64,000 bases of DNA from Nitratireductor soli. GTDB lineage: Bacteria > Pseudomonadota > Alphaproteobacteria > Rhizobiales > Rhizobiaceae. The position numbers and the translations under genes are program-made. Positions 35,369 through 45,600 of the stretch are shown here, one piece after another. The notes beneath the pieces are model-generated. The model worked only from the letters and a program-made list of their open reading frames with translations, made no database searches and had not been told where the DNA came from. The stretch's first letter is position 1, and the number at the start of each line of letters is the position of its first letter. The stretch lies in NCBI RefSeq assembly GCF_001050155.1, contig NZ_LFVY01000022.1:17648-81647 (forward strand), in the 5' to 3' direction.

Positions 35369-36268
35369 TCACTCCACCCCGTAGATACGGGCGATGTCGT
35401 CGAGCATCAGATTGGCCGCCAGGACGCCGCCGGCGGTGTTCCAGATCGTGTCGTCCACGGCGTAGACCTTGCCCGCCTTCACCGCCTCCAGCGTCTGCCA
35501 CAGCGGATCGGCGAGCACGTCCTTGGCCAGTTTCGTCGCCTCGCCATCGCCCGGCTCATAGGTGAAATAGAACAGCCGGTCGCCATCCATGTCCGGAATG
35601 CTTTCCTTGCCGACCTTCAGGACGAAATCGTCGATGTCCTGGTTGGCCGGCCGCGCAAAGCCGACCTTGCCGAGGATGAAGCCGGAAAAGCTGTCCTTCT
35701 GGTAGATGCGGATATGGCCGGGCATGAAGCGGACGACGGAGATCTTTTCCTTCACGTGGTCGCCAAGCTCGGTTGCCAGCCTTGCCGCATGTGCATCGAA
35801 ATCGGCCAGCACCTTGTCGCCTTCGGGCCCCTTGCCCACGGCCTTCGCCCAGAGCTTGAAGTTGATGCGCCAGTCGCCGCGCAGCCGCTCCGAGATGACG
35901 GTCGGCGCGATCGCCGAAAGCTGCTCGTAGATCGCCTCGTGGCGCAGCTTGGTGCCGAGGATGAGGTCGGGCTGCAGGGCGGCGATCAGTTCGAGATTGA
36001 CCGCGCTTTCCTTGCCGACCGGCTCGACGCCCTCCATCTGCCCGGCAATGTGCGCATACCAGGGATCGCCGTTCCAGGAATTGACGGCGCCGACCGGCTT
36101 TACACCCAGCGCCAGAAGCGCCTCCGTGCCTTCATTGGTCAGGACGACGATCCTTTGCGGCGCGTCGGGCACCGCCGTCGTGCCCATGGAATGCTCGATC
36201 TCCGCCGCGCGCGCGCCAGGCGCGACAGCCAGCAGGGCGGATATGACCAACAACGATAGGATGCGCAT
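35369..36268 (-). CDS. Iron-siderophore ABC transporter substrate-binding protein
   Basis: A 299-residue periplasmic binding protein of the FecB/FhuD type that delivers ferric chelates to the permease encoded divergently. Signal peptide MRILSLLVISALLAVAPGARA; class III binding-protein features include RIVVLTNEGTEALLALGVKPVG and LELIAALQPDLILGTKLRH in the N-lobe, and a long connecting helix (KVLADFDAHAARLATELGDH). AGGAG precedes the ATG. It is divergent from the permease genes, with a RirA-type iron operator in the shared promoter region, so expression should rise in iron limitation. Confidence 0.93.
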   Translation of the reverse strand: MRILSLLVISALLAVAPGARAAEIEHSMGTTAVPDAPQRIVVLTNEGTEALLALGVKPVGAVNSWNGDPWYAHIAGQMEGVEPVGKESAVNLELIAALQPDLILGTKLRHEAIYEQLSAIAPTVISERLRGDWRINFKLWAKAVGKGPEGDKVLADFDAHAARLATELGDHVKEKISVVRFMPGHIRIYQKDSFSGFILGKVGFARPANQDIDDFVLKVGKESIPDMDGDRLFYFTYEPGDGEATKLAKDVLADPLWQTLEAVKAGKVYAVDDTIWNTAGGVLAANLMLDDIARIYGVE

Positions 36269-36347
36269 CTCAATCTCCTGTGCTGCCGGGAGACGTCCCG
36301 GATCGGGGTCCGTTCAATCGAAAAGCTGGGCGGGCTTGTCAAGTTTG

Positions 36348-36370
36348 AAGTTGACATTGTTGGTCAACTT
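36348..36370. promoter_or_regulatory. Iron-responsive operator (RirA-type)
   Basis: AAGTTGAC-N7-GTCAACTT is a perfect 8-bp inverted repeat and contains TGA-N9-TCA (36352-36366), the core of the rhizobial iron-responsive operator bound by RirA. It lies between the divergent substrate-binding and permease genes and overlaps a TTGACA element, so iron-replete RirA could repress both sides. The sequence match is direct; RirA binding is inferred. Confidence 0.7.
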
Positions 36371-36412
36371 CTGAAAACCCCAGATCGGGAAAGGGCCGGG
36401 AAAGAGAGTGCA

Positions 36413-37405
36413 ATGCCGCGTTACGCTTTAGGTCTGGGCCTGATCCTTCTGACCGCGCTTCTGGCGGCGGCAAGCCTGCATCTGGGCATTCGCTACACGC
36501 CGACGGGCGAGGTCTGGCGCGCACTGAGCCAAGGCGGCGACGACCAGGCGGCGCTGATCGTCACCACCCTGCGCCTGCCGCGCACCCTGATCGCCCTGGT
36601 GGTCGGCGGCGCGCTCGGCCTTTGCGGCCTTCTCCTGCAGACGGCGACGCGCAACCCGCTGGCCGAGCCCGGCCTGCTCGGCATCAATGCGGGGGCGGGG
36701 TTCGCGGTCGTCGTCCTGGTCGTCCTGACCAATGTCCAGTCGCTGACGGTGATCGCGCTTGCCGCCTGCCTCGGCGCGCTGCTGTGCGCGGCGCTGGTCT
36801 TCGGCCTGGCCCTGTCGGCCGGCGGCATGTCTTCGCCGGCGCATCTGCTGCTCGCCGGCGTCACCATCGCCGCCCTGTTCGCCTCCGGCATCCAGATCGT
36901 CATCGTCGCAGACGAGCGCACCATGGAGGAGCTCCTGTTCTGGCTTTCGGGCGGCTTTGCCGACCGCGATCTGCGCCTTCTGGCGCTTGCCGCTCCGGCC
37001 AGCCTCGTCATCGCGCTGGCCTCCTGGCGTCTGGCGCCGATGCTCGACGCGCTGATGACCGATGATGCAACCGCTCAATCGCTTGGTGTCCCGGTGCTGC
37101 GCACACGCTTCCTGGTCCTGGTGCTGGCGGCACTCCTGGCGGGGGTCAGCGTCGCCGTTGCCGGCCCCGTGGTCTTCATCGGCCTGGCCGCTCCGCATCT
37201 GGCCCGCCTGAGCGGTCGGCAAAGCCACGGCGTGCTGATCCCGCTTTCGGTTCTGATCGGTGGCGTGCTGGCGCTTGCCGCCGACATTGCGGCGCGTTTC
37301 GTCATCTACCCGTCCGAGGCGCCGGTCGGTGTCCTGCTTGCCGTCATCGGCGTGCCGACGCTGATCTATCTCCTGCAACGCAAGCGCCTGGGAGCGGCCG
37401 CGTGA
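36413..37405 (+). CDS. FecCD-family iron ABC transporter permease 1
   Basis: A 330-residue inner membrane permease with multiple hydrophobic segments in FecCD arrangement. Family motifs include LRLPRTLIALVVGGALGLCGLLLQTATRNPLAEPGLLGINAGAG-like sequence near residues 59-100 and FIGLAAPHLARLSG in the later loop that contacts the ATPase. It pairs with the second permease, whose GTG start overlaps its stop by four bases (GTGA, 37402-37405). Probably induced by iron limitation through the upstream operator. Confidence 0.94.
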   Translation: MPRYALGLGLILLTALLAAASLHLGIRYTPTGEVWRALSQGGDDQAALIVTTLRLPRTLIALVVGGALGLCGLLLQTATRNPLAEPGLLGINAGAGFAVVVLVVLTNVQSLTVIALAACLGALLCAALVFGLALSAGGMSSPAHLLLAGVTIAALFASGIQIVIVADERTMEELLFWLSGGFADRDLRLLALAAPASLVIALASWRLAPMLDALMTDDATAQSLGVPVLRTRFLVLVLAALLAGVSVAVAGPVVFIGLAAPHLARLSGRQSHGVLIPLSVLIGGVLALAADIAARFVIYPSEAPVGVLLAVIGVPTLIYLLQRKRLGAAA

Positions 37406-38445
37406 CCGCTCTGTCCGGCACATCCGGGCTGCCCGTCACCCTCGGGCGCGGCGGCAAGGTTGCGCTTCTGGCGCTCACGGTGATTGTCCTGGCGGTTGCA
37501 AGTGTCGGCTTCGGCAGTTCCTCCATGTCGCCCGGCCGCGTCCTTCTGGCGATCATCGGCGAGGGCGCACGCAGCGACACGGTCATCGTCTGGTCGCTGC
37601 GCATGCCGCGCCTGCTCATGGCGGCGCTCAGCGGGTCTGCGCTGGCGCTCGCCGGCTTCGTGCTGCAGCGCGCCACCCGCAATGCGCTGGCCGCCCCTTC
37701 CGTGCTCGGCATCGTCGATGGCGCGGCCTTCGGCGTGATGATCTTCCTGTTCATCTTCAGCAATGAATCGAACGCGCTCACGGTCAGCATATTATGGCAG
37801 CCGCTGGCCGCCGCCTCCGGCGCCCTGGTGTTCGCGCTCGCCATCATTCTGCTGGCCGTCAGGACCGGCGCGCCACCCTTGCGCATCATCCTCTATGGCG
37901 TGGCGCTGGGGGCGCTTGCCAAGGCCGGCGTCACCCTGTTCATGATCGACGGGCCGGTTCATCGCGCCAGCCAGGCGGCGATCTGGCTGGCCGGTTCCGT
38001 GCACCAGGCGCGCTGGAGCGACGTGTCTACGCTGGCCTGCGTGCTCGCCCTGATCGTTCCGCTGACAATGCTTTTGACCCGCCGCATGGACCAGCTCGAG
38101 CTCGACGAACAGAGCGCTGCGGCCACCGGCCTGCCGGTGCGCGCGACGCAGTTGATGCTGTTTGCGCTGGCCACGTGCCTCACCGCGGCGGCTGTCTCGT
38201 TTTCTGGCGCAATCGGCTTCGTCGGCCTGGTTGCGCCGCATGCCGCGCGGCTGGCGATCGGCGGTCGCGCCCTGCCGCAGGCGGTGGCCGCCGCCCTGAT
38301 CGGCGCGGCGATGGTGGTGGCGGCCGATCTCGTCGTGCGGGTCGCCTTCGCCCCGCTCGAAGTGCCCGCAGGCGCCGTGACCGCGGTTGTCGGCGCGCCT
38401 TATTTCCTGTTCATCTTGCTGCGCGCGGGAAGAGTTCATGCCTGA
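37402..38445 (+). CDS. FecCD-family iron ABC transporter permease 2
   Basis: A 347-residue inner membrane permease, partner of the upstream one. It has WSLRMPRLLMAALSGSALALAGFVLQRATRNALAAPSVLG-type family sequence and the ATPase-contact loop FVGLVAPHAARLA. It starts with GTG in a 4-base overlap and itself overlaps the ATP-binding gene by 8 bases, so the three import genes are translationally coupled. Confidence 0.94.
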   Translation: MTALSGTSGLPVTLGRGGKVALLALTVIVLAVASVGFGSSSMSPGRVLLAIIGEGARSDTVIVWSLRMPRLLMAALSGSALALAGFVLQRATRNALAAPSVLGIVDGAAFGVMIFLFIFSNESNALTVSILWQPLAAASGALVFALAIILLAVRTGAPPLRIILYGVALGALAKAGVTLFMIDGPVHRASQAAIWLAGSVHQARWSDVSTLACVLALIVPLTMLLTRRMDQLELDEQSAAATGLPVRATQLMLFALATCLTAAAVSFSGAIGFVGLVAPHAARLAIGGRALPQAVAAALIGAAMVVAADLVVRVAFAPLEVPAGAVTAVVGAPYFLFILLRAGRVHA

Positions 38446-39265
38446 GAACAATAAATCCGAAATCGAATTACGCGGCGCGGCGCTTGGCTACGCCGGCAAG
38501 CTGGTGTTTGAATCCCTTGATCTGTCCATCCGCGCCGGCCGGCTGACGGCGCTTTGCGGCCCCAATGGCTGCGGCAAGTCGACGGCGTTGCGCGCCATGC
38601 GGGCGATGCTGCCGGCGGAGGCTGGCGACGTCCTGCTCAAGGGGCGCTCCGTTTCGGAATTCCCGGCCAAGGCGCTGGCGCGCGAGATCGCCATGCTGAC
38701 GCAAAATCCCAGCGCACCGGAGGAAATGACCGTGGCTCATCTGGTGTCGCTGGGCCGCTATGCCCATCGCAACGGCTTTTCCGCCGATGCGCGCGCCGAC
38801 CGTGCGGCGGTGGCCGAGGCCCTCGACAGCACCAATTTGGCCAACCTTGCCGAGCGCCCCATCGGCACCTTGTCGGGCGGCCAGCTCCAGCGGGTCTGGA
38901 TCGCCATGGTCCTGGCGCAGGCGGCGCCCGTGATCCTGCTCGACGAACCGACCAACCATCTCGACATCGCCCACGCGCTCGAGGTCCTGTCGCTGGTGCG
39001 CCGGCTCGGCGCCCAAGAGGGCAAGACCGTCATCGTCGTGCTGCACGATCTCAATCTCGCCGCGCGCTTCGCCGACGACATCGTCTTCTTCAGTGGTGGC
39101 CGGGTGGCAGGCAGTGGGGAGGTGGATGAAGTCTTCCGTCAGGAACTGATCGAGGATGTGTTTGGCATCGAATACATCGTGCGACGCGAAGAAGCGTCCG
39201 AAAGACCCTATTGCATCCCCCTCGCGGCCTGCCCGGCACGCCGTGACCGGCTGGTGCAGCTTTGA
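38438..39265 (+). CDS. Iron-siderophore ABC transporter ATP-binding protein
   Basis: A 275-residue ATPase energising ferric-siderophore import. Walker A is CGPNGCGKST, the signature is LSGGQLQR, Walker B is VILLDEPTNHLD and the switch histidine lies in VLHDLN. ATG 38438 follows GGGAAGAG and overlaps the upstream permease stop. The C-terminal extension after residue 245 (REEASERPYCIPLA) is normal for FecE/FhuC relatives. With the divergent binding protein it completes a full importer; no outer membrane receptor is in the window. Confidence 0.95.
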   Translation: MPENNKSEIELRGAALGYAGKLVFESLDLSIRAGRLTALCGPNGCGKSTALRAMRAMLPAEAGDVLLKGRSVSEFPAKALAREIAMLTQNPSAPEEMTVAHLVSLGRYAHRNGFSADARADRAAVAEALDSTNLANLAERPIGTLSGGQLQRVWIAMVLAQAAPVILLDEPTNHLDIAHALEVLSLVRRLGAQEGKTVIVVLHDLNLAARFADDIVFFSGGRVAGSGEVDEVFRQELIEDVFGIEYIVRREEASERPYCIPLAACPARRDRLVQL

Positions 39266-39548
39266 ATTTTCAGAAAATTGTCTCTTCTAGCGTGCCGCGT
39301 GGTTAGCGAAGTGTTGCCGTCGCAGTCACCCCAAAAGCCTGTCCAAAAGCCGCGAAGCCCGCTTTGGCACGGATTCCGATGCTTAACAAATTCAAGCATT
39401 TACTGAAAATTTGAACTTTGTTTTCTTCAAATTAAGCACAAGATTTAACGGCGATTTCAGGCGCTCCCGTCATTCTCCAAACCATCGAAGAGCAAGCCCG
39501 AATGCGGGAAACAAAAGCTCTCGGGAGAGAAAACAGGGATCTTGGATT

Positions 39549-39815
39549 ATGGCACGTTATGACGTTCAGGAAGCAGGCTTCGGCACGGCTGGTTCGTCCA
39601 CCCAGGCCGATGTGCTGTTTCAGCTGGGAATGATGTATGCGACCGGCCGCGACTGCGATGTCGATCTGGTGGCAGCCCATAAATGGTTCAACATCGCCGC
39701 CATCAAGGGCTCGGCGCGCGCCGTCGAACTCCGCTCGGAAGTGGCCGGCAGCATGTCGAAGGCGGACCTCGCCAAGGCGCTGCGCGACGCACGCGAATGG
39801 ATGACGATGCATTGA
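39549..39815 (+). CDS. Small Sel1-repeat protein
   Basis: An 88-residue protein containing one to two Sel1-like (TPR-related) units: QADVLFQLGMMYATGRDCDVDLVAAHKWFNIAA and KGSARAVELRSEVA. Such repeats mediate protein contacts. The C-terminal helix is SKADLAKALRDAREWM. ATG 39549 is chosen because the frame upstream lies in AT-rich intergenic sequence. The 283-bp space before it is AT-rich for this genome and holds no gene that I can support. Function unknown. Confidence 0.75.
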   Translation: MARYDVQEAGFGTAGSSTQADVLFQLGMMYATGRDCDVDLVAAHKWFNIAAIKGSARAVELRSEVAGSMSKADLAKALRDAREWMTMH

Positions 39816-39831
39816 GGAGATTGCGCGCAAC

Positions 39832-39867
39832 GAACCGGGCACAGGGAGCCTCGACGGCGCCCGGTTC
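39832..39867. terminator. Hairpin between convergent genes
   Basis: GAACCGGGC (39832-39840) pairs with GCCCGGTTC (39859-39867) between the convergent Sel1 and mccA genes; an alternative pairing uses ACAGGGA and TCCCTGT. The position suggests a shared terminator. Confidence 0.55.
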
Positions 39868-39893
39868 CCTGTTCGCTGCGGGCGGTGAACTGC

Positions 39894-41852
39894 CTATTCG
39901 CTCAACTCCTCGAACCGTACGAGCATCGCGCCGTCATTGACTTGCGCCCCTTCGGAGGCGATTTCGGCGATCACGCCGTCATGCGGCGCCGTGATGGTGT
40001 GTTCCATCTTCATCGCCTCGAGCACCAGCAGCGGCTGGCCCTTCCTGACGGTTTCGCGCACGGCGGCCCGCACGAGCTTGACGAGCCCCGGCATGGGTGC
40101 GCTCAGCCGGTCGCCGGCCGCCGCGTCGCCTGCCATCTGCAGCGGGTCGGGGACCTGGAAGGTCAGGCCGTCGGCGCGTTCGAACACCGTCACATGCCCG
40201 GGCCAGCACGCCACGCGCCCGGCTTCGCCGCGCCGAACGATGATTGGCTGCGTGCGCTCATCCTCGCCAACGCAAATCGACAGCGCTCCGTCTGGCCGCG
40301 CCGTCACCCAAGCGCTGATCGTTTCATCGCCGCGCTGCAGCGTGCGTCGATGCGCCATCGCGCCAAAATGCCCATAGCCGGAAATGGTCGAGAACGGATC
40401 GGCGTCGTCCGCCGCTCGCGCCCGGCTGCTGGTGGCGGCGACGGCGCTTGCCACATGCCGGGCGAGGGGGGACGCCACGGTGGTGAGCGCCGCCTGCTTG
40501 CGGCCGATCAGTCCTGTCTCCAGATTGCCCGCTGCGAAATCCTCGTCGCGGGCGAGCCGCGCCAGAAAACCCAGATTGACCGTCGAACCGGCGACTTCCG
40601 TCGCTTCGAGCGCCGTTGCCAGCGCATCCAGAGCCGCCGCGCGTGTCGCCGCATGGACGATCAGCTTGGCGATCATCGGATCGTAATAGGGCGAGATCGC
40701 ATCGCCCGCCGTGACGCCGGCATCGACGCGCAGCAGCGCTCCGTTCACCGCGTCGGGAAATTTCAGATGATGCAGCGTGCCCGTCGCCGGCAGGAAGTCG
40801 CGCGTCGCATCCTCCGCATAAATCCGGGCTTCCACCGCATGGCCAGTGGCTGTGATCTGCTCCTGCATCAGCGGCAGGGGTTCGCCGGCGGCCACCCGTA
40901 ACTGCCACTCCACCAGGTCGATGCCGGTGATCATCTCGGTCACCGGATGCTCCACCTGCAGCCGCGTGTTCATTTCCATGAACCAGAACCGGTCGGGACG
41001 CAGTCCTTCCGAGGCATCGACGATGAACTCGATCGTGCCGGCCCCGCTGTAGGAGATCGCCTTCGCCGCTTTCACGGCCGCATCCGTCATCGCTTGGCGC
41101 GTCGCCTCGTTCATGCCAGGGGCTGGGGCCTCCTCGATCACCTTCTGGTGCCGGCGCTGCGCCGAGCAATCGCGCTCGAACAGATGGACGGCATTGCCGT
41201 GATTGTCGCCGAACACCTGCACCTCGATGTGGCGCGGCGTTTCGATGTACTTCTCCACCAGCACATGCTCGTCGCCGAAGGCGGCCTTGGCCTCGCGCTG
41301 GGCCGCCGCCAGGGCCTCGGGAAAGGCGTCCTGATCGCTCACCAGCCGCATGCCCTTGCCGCCGCCGCCGGCACGCGCCTTGATCAGCACCGGATAACCG
41401 ATTTCATTGGCCTTGGCGGCCAGGGCGACAAGCGCCTGCGTGTCGCCGTGATAGCCCGGAACCACCGGTACGCCGGCCCGTTCCATCAGGCGTTTTGCGG
41501 CGTCCTTCAGCCCCATGGCGCGGATTGCCTGTGACGAGGGGCCAATGAAAATCAATCCCACCGCTTCCACCTTCTCGACGAAGTCCGGGTTTTCCGACAG
41601 GAAACCATAGCCGGGGTGGATGGCTTCCGCACCGGTATCCCGCGCCGCCTGAATGATCCTGTCGCCGTCCAGATAGCTTTCGCCAACCGGTGCCGCGCCG
41701 ATATGCACCGCCTCGTCGGCCATTCGCACATGCAGCGCGTCGCGGTCGGCGTCCGAATAGACCGCCACGGTGGCGATCCCCAATCGCTTTGCGGTGCGCG
41801 TGACGCGAACGGCGATCTCGCCGCGATTGGCGATCAGGATTTTCTCAAACAT
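39894..41852 (-). CDS. mccA: Methylcrotonyl-CoA carboxylase biotin-containing (alpha) subunit
   Basis: Carboxylates its own biotin for 3-methylcrotonyl-CoA carboxylation in leucine breakdown, 652 residues. Order: biotin carboxylase N-domain (MFEKILIANRGEIAVRVTRTA), ATP-grasp (GGGGKGMRLV), C-domain (RLQVEHPVTEMITGIDLVEWQ), linker, and a C-terminal biotinyl domain with LEAMKMEHT, whose lysine carries biotin. ATG 41852 is the family start; the open frame upstream is not supported. Assignment to methylcrotonyl rather than propionyl or geranyl substrate rests on mccB and ivd on the same strand 7-11 kb upstream; those genes are usually contiguous. Confidence 0.88.
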   Translation of the reverse strand: MFEKILIANRGEIAVRVTRTAKRLGIATVAVYSDADRDALHVRMADEAVHIGAAPVGESYLDGDRIIQAARDTGAEAIHPGYGFLSENPDFVEKVEAVGLIFIGPSSQAIRAMGLKDAAKRLMERAGVPVVPGYHGDTQALVALAAKANEIGYPVLIKARAGGGGKGMRLVSDQDAFPEALAAAQREAKAAFGDEHVLVEKYIETPRHIEVQVFGDNHGNAVHLFERDCSAQRRHQKVIEEAPAPGMNEATRQAMTDAAVKAAKAISYSGAGTIEFIVDASEGLRPDRFWFMEMNTRLQVEHPVTEMITGIDLVEWQLRVAAGEPLPLMQEQITATGHAVEARIYAEDATRDFLPATGTLHHLKFPDAVNGALLRVDAGVTAGDAISPYYDPMIAKLIVHAATRAAALDALATALEATEVAGSTVNLGFLARLARDEDFAAGNLETGLIGRKQAALTTVASPLARHVASAVAATSSRARAADDADPFSTISGYGHFGAMAHRRTLQRGDETISAWVTARPDGALSICVGEDERTQPIIVRRGEAGRVACWPGHVTVFERADGLTFQVPDPLQMAGDAAAGDRLSAPMPGLVKLVRAAVRETVRKGQPLLVLEAMKMEHTITAPHDGVIAEIASEGAQVNDGAMLVRFEELSE

Positions 41853-42631
41853 CGGCGATTGCCCCTTTGCAATGAAAGCGTCTGTTGGTCTGACCTTATA
41901 GACGGTTTCATTGTGCAACGTCAGGATTCCGATGGTTTTTTCAACGCTTGTTCCGGAGCGGTCGTCGTGCTTCGGGCGTAGCGAACGCACATGGATTTGC
42001 TTCGCGACGACCGCCGGCGCCTCGGAGCGACATCGGAGTAGGTCGCCTAGTCATGTTGATTTTGAATAAAGCATAGTAAATTCAATCTGTTATATCGCTT
42101 CTTGGCGCGGGTTACCGTAACGATACCCGGCCGAGACTGCCCAACCGACCCCAATTCGCCTTATCCCTTTCGACTGTGTTCTCAACCGGTCGGTCAGCAC
42201 CGGCGTGTTCGCGTTCCCATGCGTAAAAAACTGCGGCGCCGACCGAGAGCGGCGCACCGCAAGCAAGGAACGGGCTCACGATGACTGGACAGCGATGTCG
42301 GGGAACACGCCTCTGCGTGCCGCCAGGATACAGACGCTTTCGGACTTTTCGAAGGGCGGCTGGAGCGCATTGCACGGCAAGGCGGACACTCCTCCTTCGC
42401 ATCTGCCCCGGTGCATCGGGTGGCGTTTGAACCCGACAGCACTCGAAGTTGAACGGGCAACTCTCGCAGACAGTTTCATGCGTCCCACCACGGTCGGGTT
42501 GGTCACCCGGCATGCGGATTTCGCCAAAGCACGACGCGCCAGAACGTTGTGAGAAAGACCGTCGAACGTGGAGGCGTGGAGATGGAATCGGCCGTCAACA
42601 CGTCAGCAAAAATCATATTGGAAACGTCACG
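41853..42631. other. 779-bp gene-free region with candidate promoter elements
   Basis: The space between mccA and the large barrel gene (divergent) has no convincing gene; short frames on both strands lack family features. An AT-rich tract at about 42053-42100 is unusual for this genome and is a likely promoter area. It is followed by the perfect palindrome GTTAC-C-GTAAC (42111-42121), flanked by GGGT and ACCC. If transcription starts there, the barrel mRNA has a leader of about 500 nt. Confidence 0.4.
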
Positions 42632-45600
42632 ATGAAACGTTCACGAACTCGCTTTCTTCTCGCAACCAGCGCCCTGTCGTTCGCCGTCGCGATGTACGCT
42701 GATTCTGGCGTTGCCGCCGATCTTCGAGGTGGTGTCGAACCCATTCCCGAACCGCCGGTCTTTGTGCCCGAGCCCAGGCCGGCGAGAGCTGCGATCTTTG
42801 ACAACCAGCCCGTCTACAAGGGTGGCGATGAACTGCCGATCTACATGGGTGACGACCTTCCGCCGCTTCTGGAGATGGGTGGCGCCTGCGAAGGCGCGGC
42901 CTGCCCGGCGATGGTGCGTGGCAAAGTCCTCGACAACAGCCAGACAAGTCCGCTGCGCATCGGCGAGAACACGGAACAGGCAATGGGCGGAGACCGGCCG
43001 TCGCTCCCATTCATGATCTCCGTCGATGGGCAGGTGGTCGACGAGAGCGGCGCCATTCGCAACGAAGGTGCCTTTGGTGTCGGCGCCGATGCGCGTCCGG
43101 TCGACAGGCAGCGCAAGACGGACGTCGATCTCAGCGCGGTCGATATCCAGGTCAAGTTCGATGGCCTGGACCAGGAGCCGCTTCTGAATGTCTCCACCAT
43201 GCCGATGCGCAGGGCCTATCGCCCCGGCGAGCCGGTCCAGTTCTATGCCACGTCGAATTACCCGGCCTTCATCAACCGCGGCGAAATTCGCATCTACGAC
43301 AACCGGCGCGAACATTCCAGAAAACCCGTTGCGGTGATCCCGATCCGGGTCAATTCGGAGGCGGGATGGGTGATGCCGGCGGATCCGGGCGGAGACTACA
43401 CCTATGTGCTGCGCGTTTATGACGACCGCGGCCGTTTCGATGAAACCGTGCCTTTGACGCTTGTCGGCACGCGCGGGGAAATCATTCCCGATTCCGGTGA
43501 TGCCATCGCTCCGGGGAAAGCAGAGGATCGCACCGCCTTCCGCAACATTCCCGTCTATGGCGGCGCGGTCACCGTCTACGGACGCAACGTGCCGGAGGGA
43601 TATGGAATCGTTGCCTTCGACGAGCTTGTTCCGCTTGACGCCAACGGCACGTTCGTCACGCAGCGCATCCTGCCGCCCGGCCAGCACGCGGTCGATATCG
43701 CCGTGGACGGGACCTCGAAAGGCGGCGGCCTCTATTTCAGCCGCGACGTCAACATTCCGACCAGTGACTGGTTTTATGTGGCGCTCGCCGATTTCACCAT
43801 CGGCAAGCGCACGGGCGACGACGGCATCGAGGATGTCCGCTCCGGCGAGTACGACAAGGTCTGGCAGACGGGACGGCTGGCCTTCTACCTGCGTGGCAAG
43901 ATCAAGGGAAAATTCCTGCTGACGGCGGCTGCCGATACAGGTGAAGACGACATCAAGAACCTCTTCAAGGATCTCGACGCGCGCGACCCGAAGGAATTGC
44001 TGCGCCGCATCGATCCCGACAAATACTATCCGGTCTACGGCGATGATTCCAAATCGGTGGACGATGCGCCGACCAGCGGCAAGTTCTACGTTCGCCTTGA
44101 ACGCGGCGACAGTCATGTCATGTGGGGCAATTACAAGACCAAGATCTCCGGCACCCGCTTCCTGCAGGTGGACCGCGGTCTGTACGGAGCCAGCGCGGTT
44201 CTGCGCTCGCCCGGCAACACCTCGTTCGGCGACCCCAGGTTCCAGGCGACGGGTTTTGCCGCGCAGCCCGAAACCCTGCCGCAGCGCGACGAGTTCCTCG
44301 GCACCGGCGGCTCGGCCTATTTTCTCAAACGACAAAAGGTCATCACCGGTTCCGAGACCCTGCATATCGAGTACCGTGACAAGGTCACCGGGCGCCTCAT
44401 CGAGCGCCGGGCACTCGCCTATGGCGAGGACTACAACATCGACTATCTGCAAGGGGTGGTGATCCTCGACAAGCCGGTTTCCCAGGCCACGGCGGAAAGA
44501 GGACCTGTCCGCGACGGCGCGTTGGGCGGTTACACGACATACATCGTCGCCCAGTATGAATATCGTGCAAGGCTTGGCGAAGCCGATGACTATGTCTTCG
44601 GCGGCCGGGCCGAGCGCTGGCTCAAGGACAGCCTTCGCGTTGGCGTTACCGGGATGGCAGACAACACGGGAAGTGCTGACCAACGGGTTTATGGAGCGGA
44701 TGTTCGCATCCGCCGTTCCGACACGACCTACATCGATGGAGAGATCGCATATTCCAAGGGGCCCGGTTTTGGAACGTCGCGTTCCACCGATGGCGGGTTG
44801 ACGATATCCGACACGCCGACCGCCGGCCGGCCGGATACGAAAGCGACCGCCTGGAGCCTGCGGGGTCAGATGGATCTCAAGGATTTCAAGCAGTTCGGGA
44901 TACCGGGGACAATCGGCGGTTATTACGAGAGCAAGGACGCCGGTTTTTCAAGCGTTACCGAACAGATCACCATCGATGAGCGTCTTTGGGGAGCTCACGC
45001 AAATCTCCCGCTGACCACGACGATGGATCTCGACGTGTCCTATGATGACTACAGCAATGGCGAGGGCCGCCGTCGCAGTGAGACGGAAGCGTCGGTAAGC
45101 TGGGAGTTCGATGCCTACTGGAAAGCCGCTTTCGGCGTTTCATACTCCAAATTATACGCGCCGGGTTCCGTGGCCTCGGGCAAGTCTGGCTATGACGGCA
45201 CGCGTCTGGATGCAGGCGTGCGGATCGATTACAAGCAGGACGAGGACACCGGATACTATGGTTTCGCGCAGACAACGGTGGACCGGAAGGGCGGCATCAA
45301 GAAGAATGACCGCTATGGCGTCGGCGCGGAGATGCAGATCACTGAAAAGATCGGCGCCGAGGGCGAAATCTCGTGGGGGCCTTCCGGGATCGGCGGCCTT
45401 GCCGGCCTGACCTACAGTCCAACCGCCGAAGACAAGTACTATGTCGGCTACCGTCTTGATCCTGATCGCGCGAATGATGGCAACTATGGCTACGATCTGG
45501 TCGGCGCCGACCGTGGCGCCATCGTCGCCGGCGTGAAGAAGCGCATCAACGACGTGACCTCCGCCTATTCGGAAACCAATTACGACCTGTTCGGCCGGCG

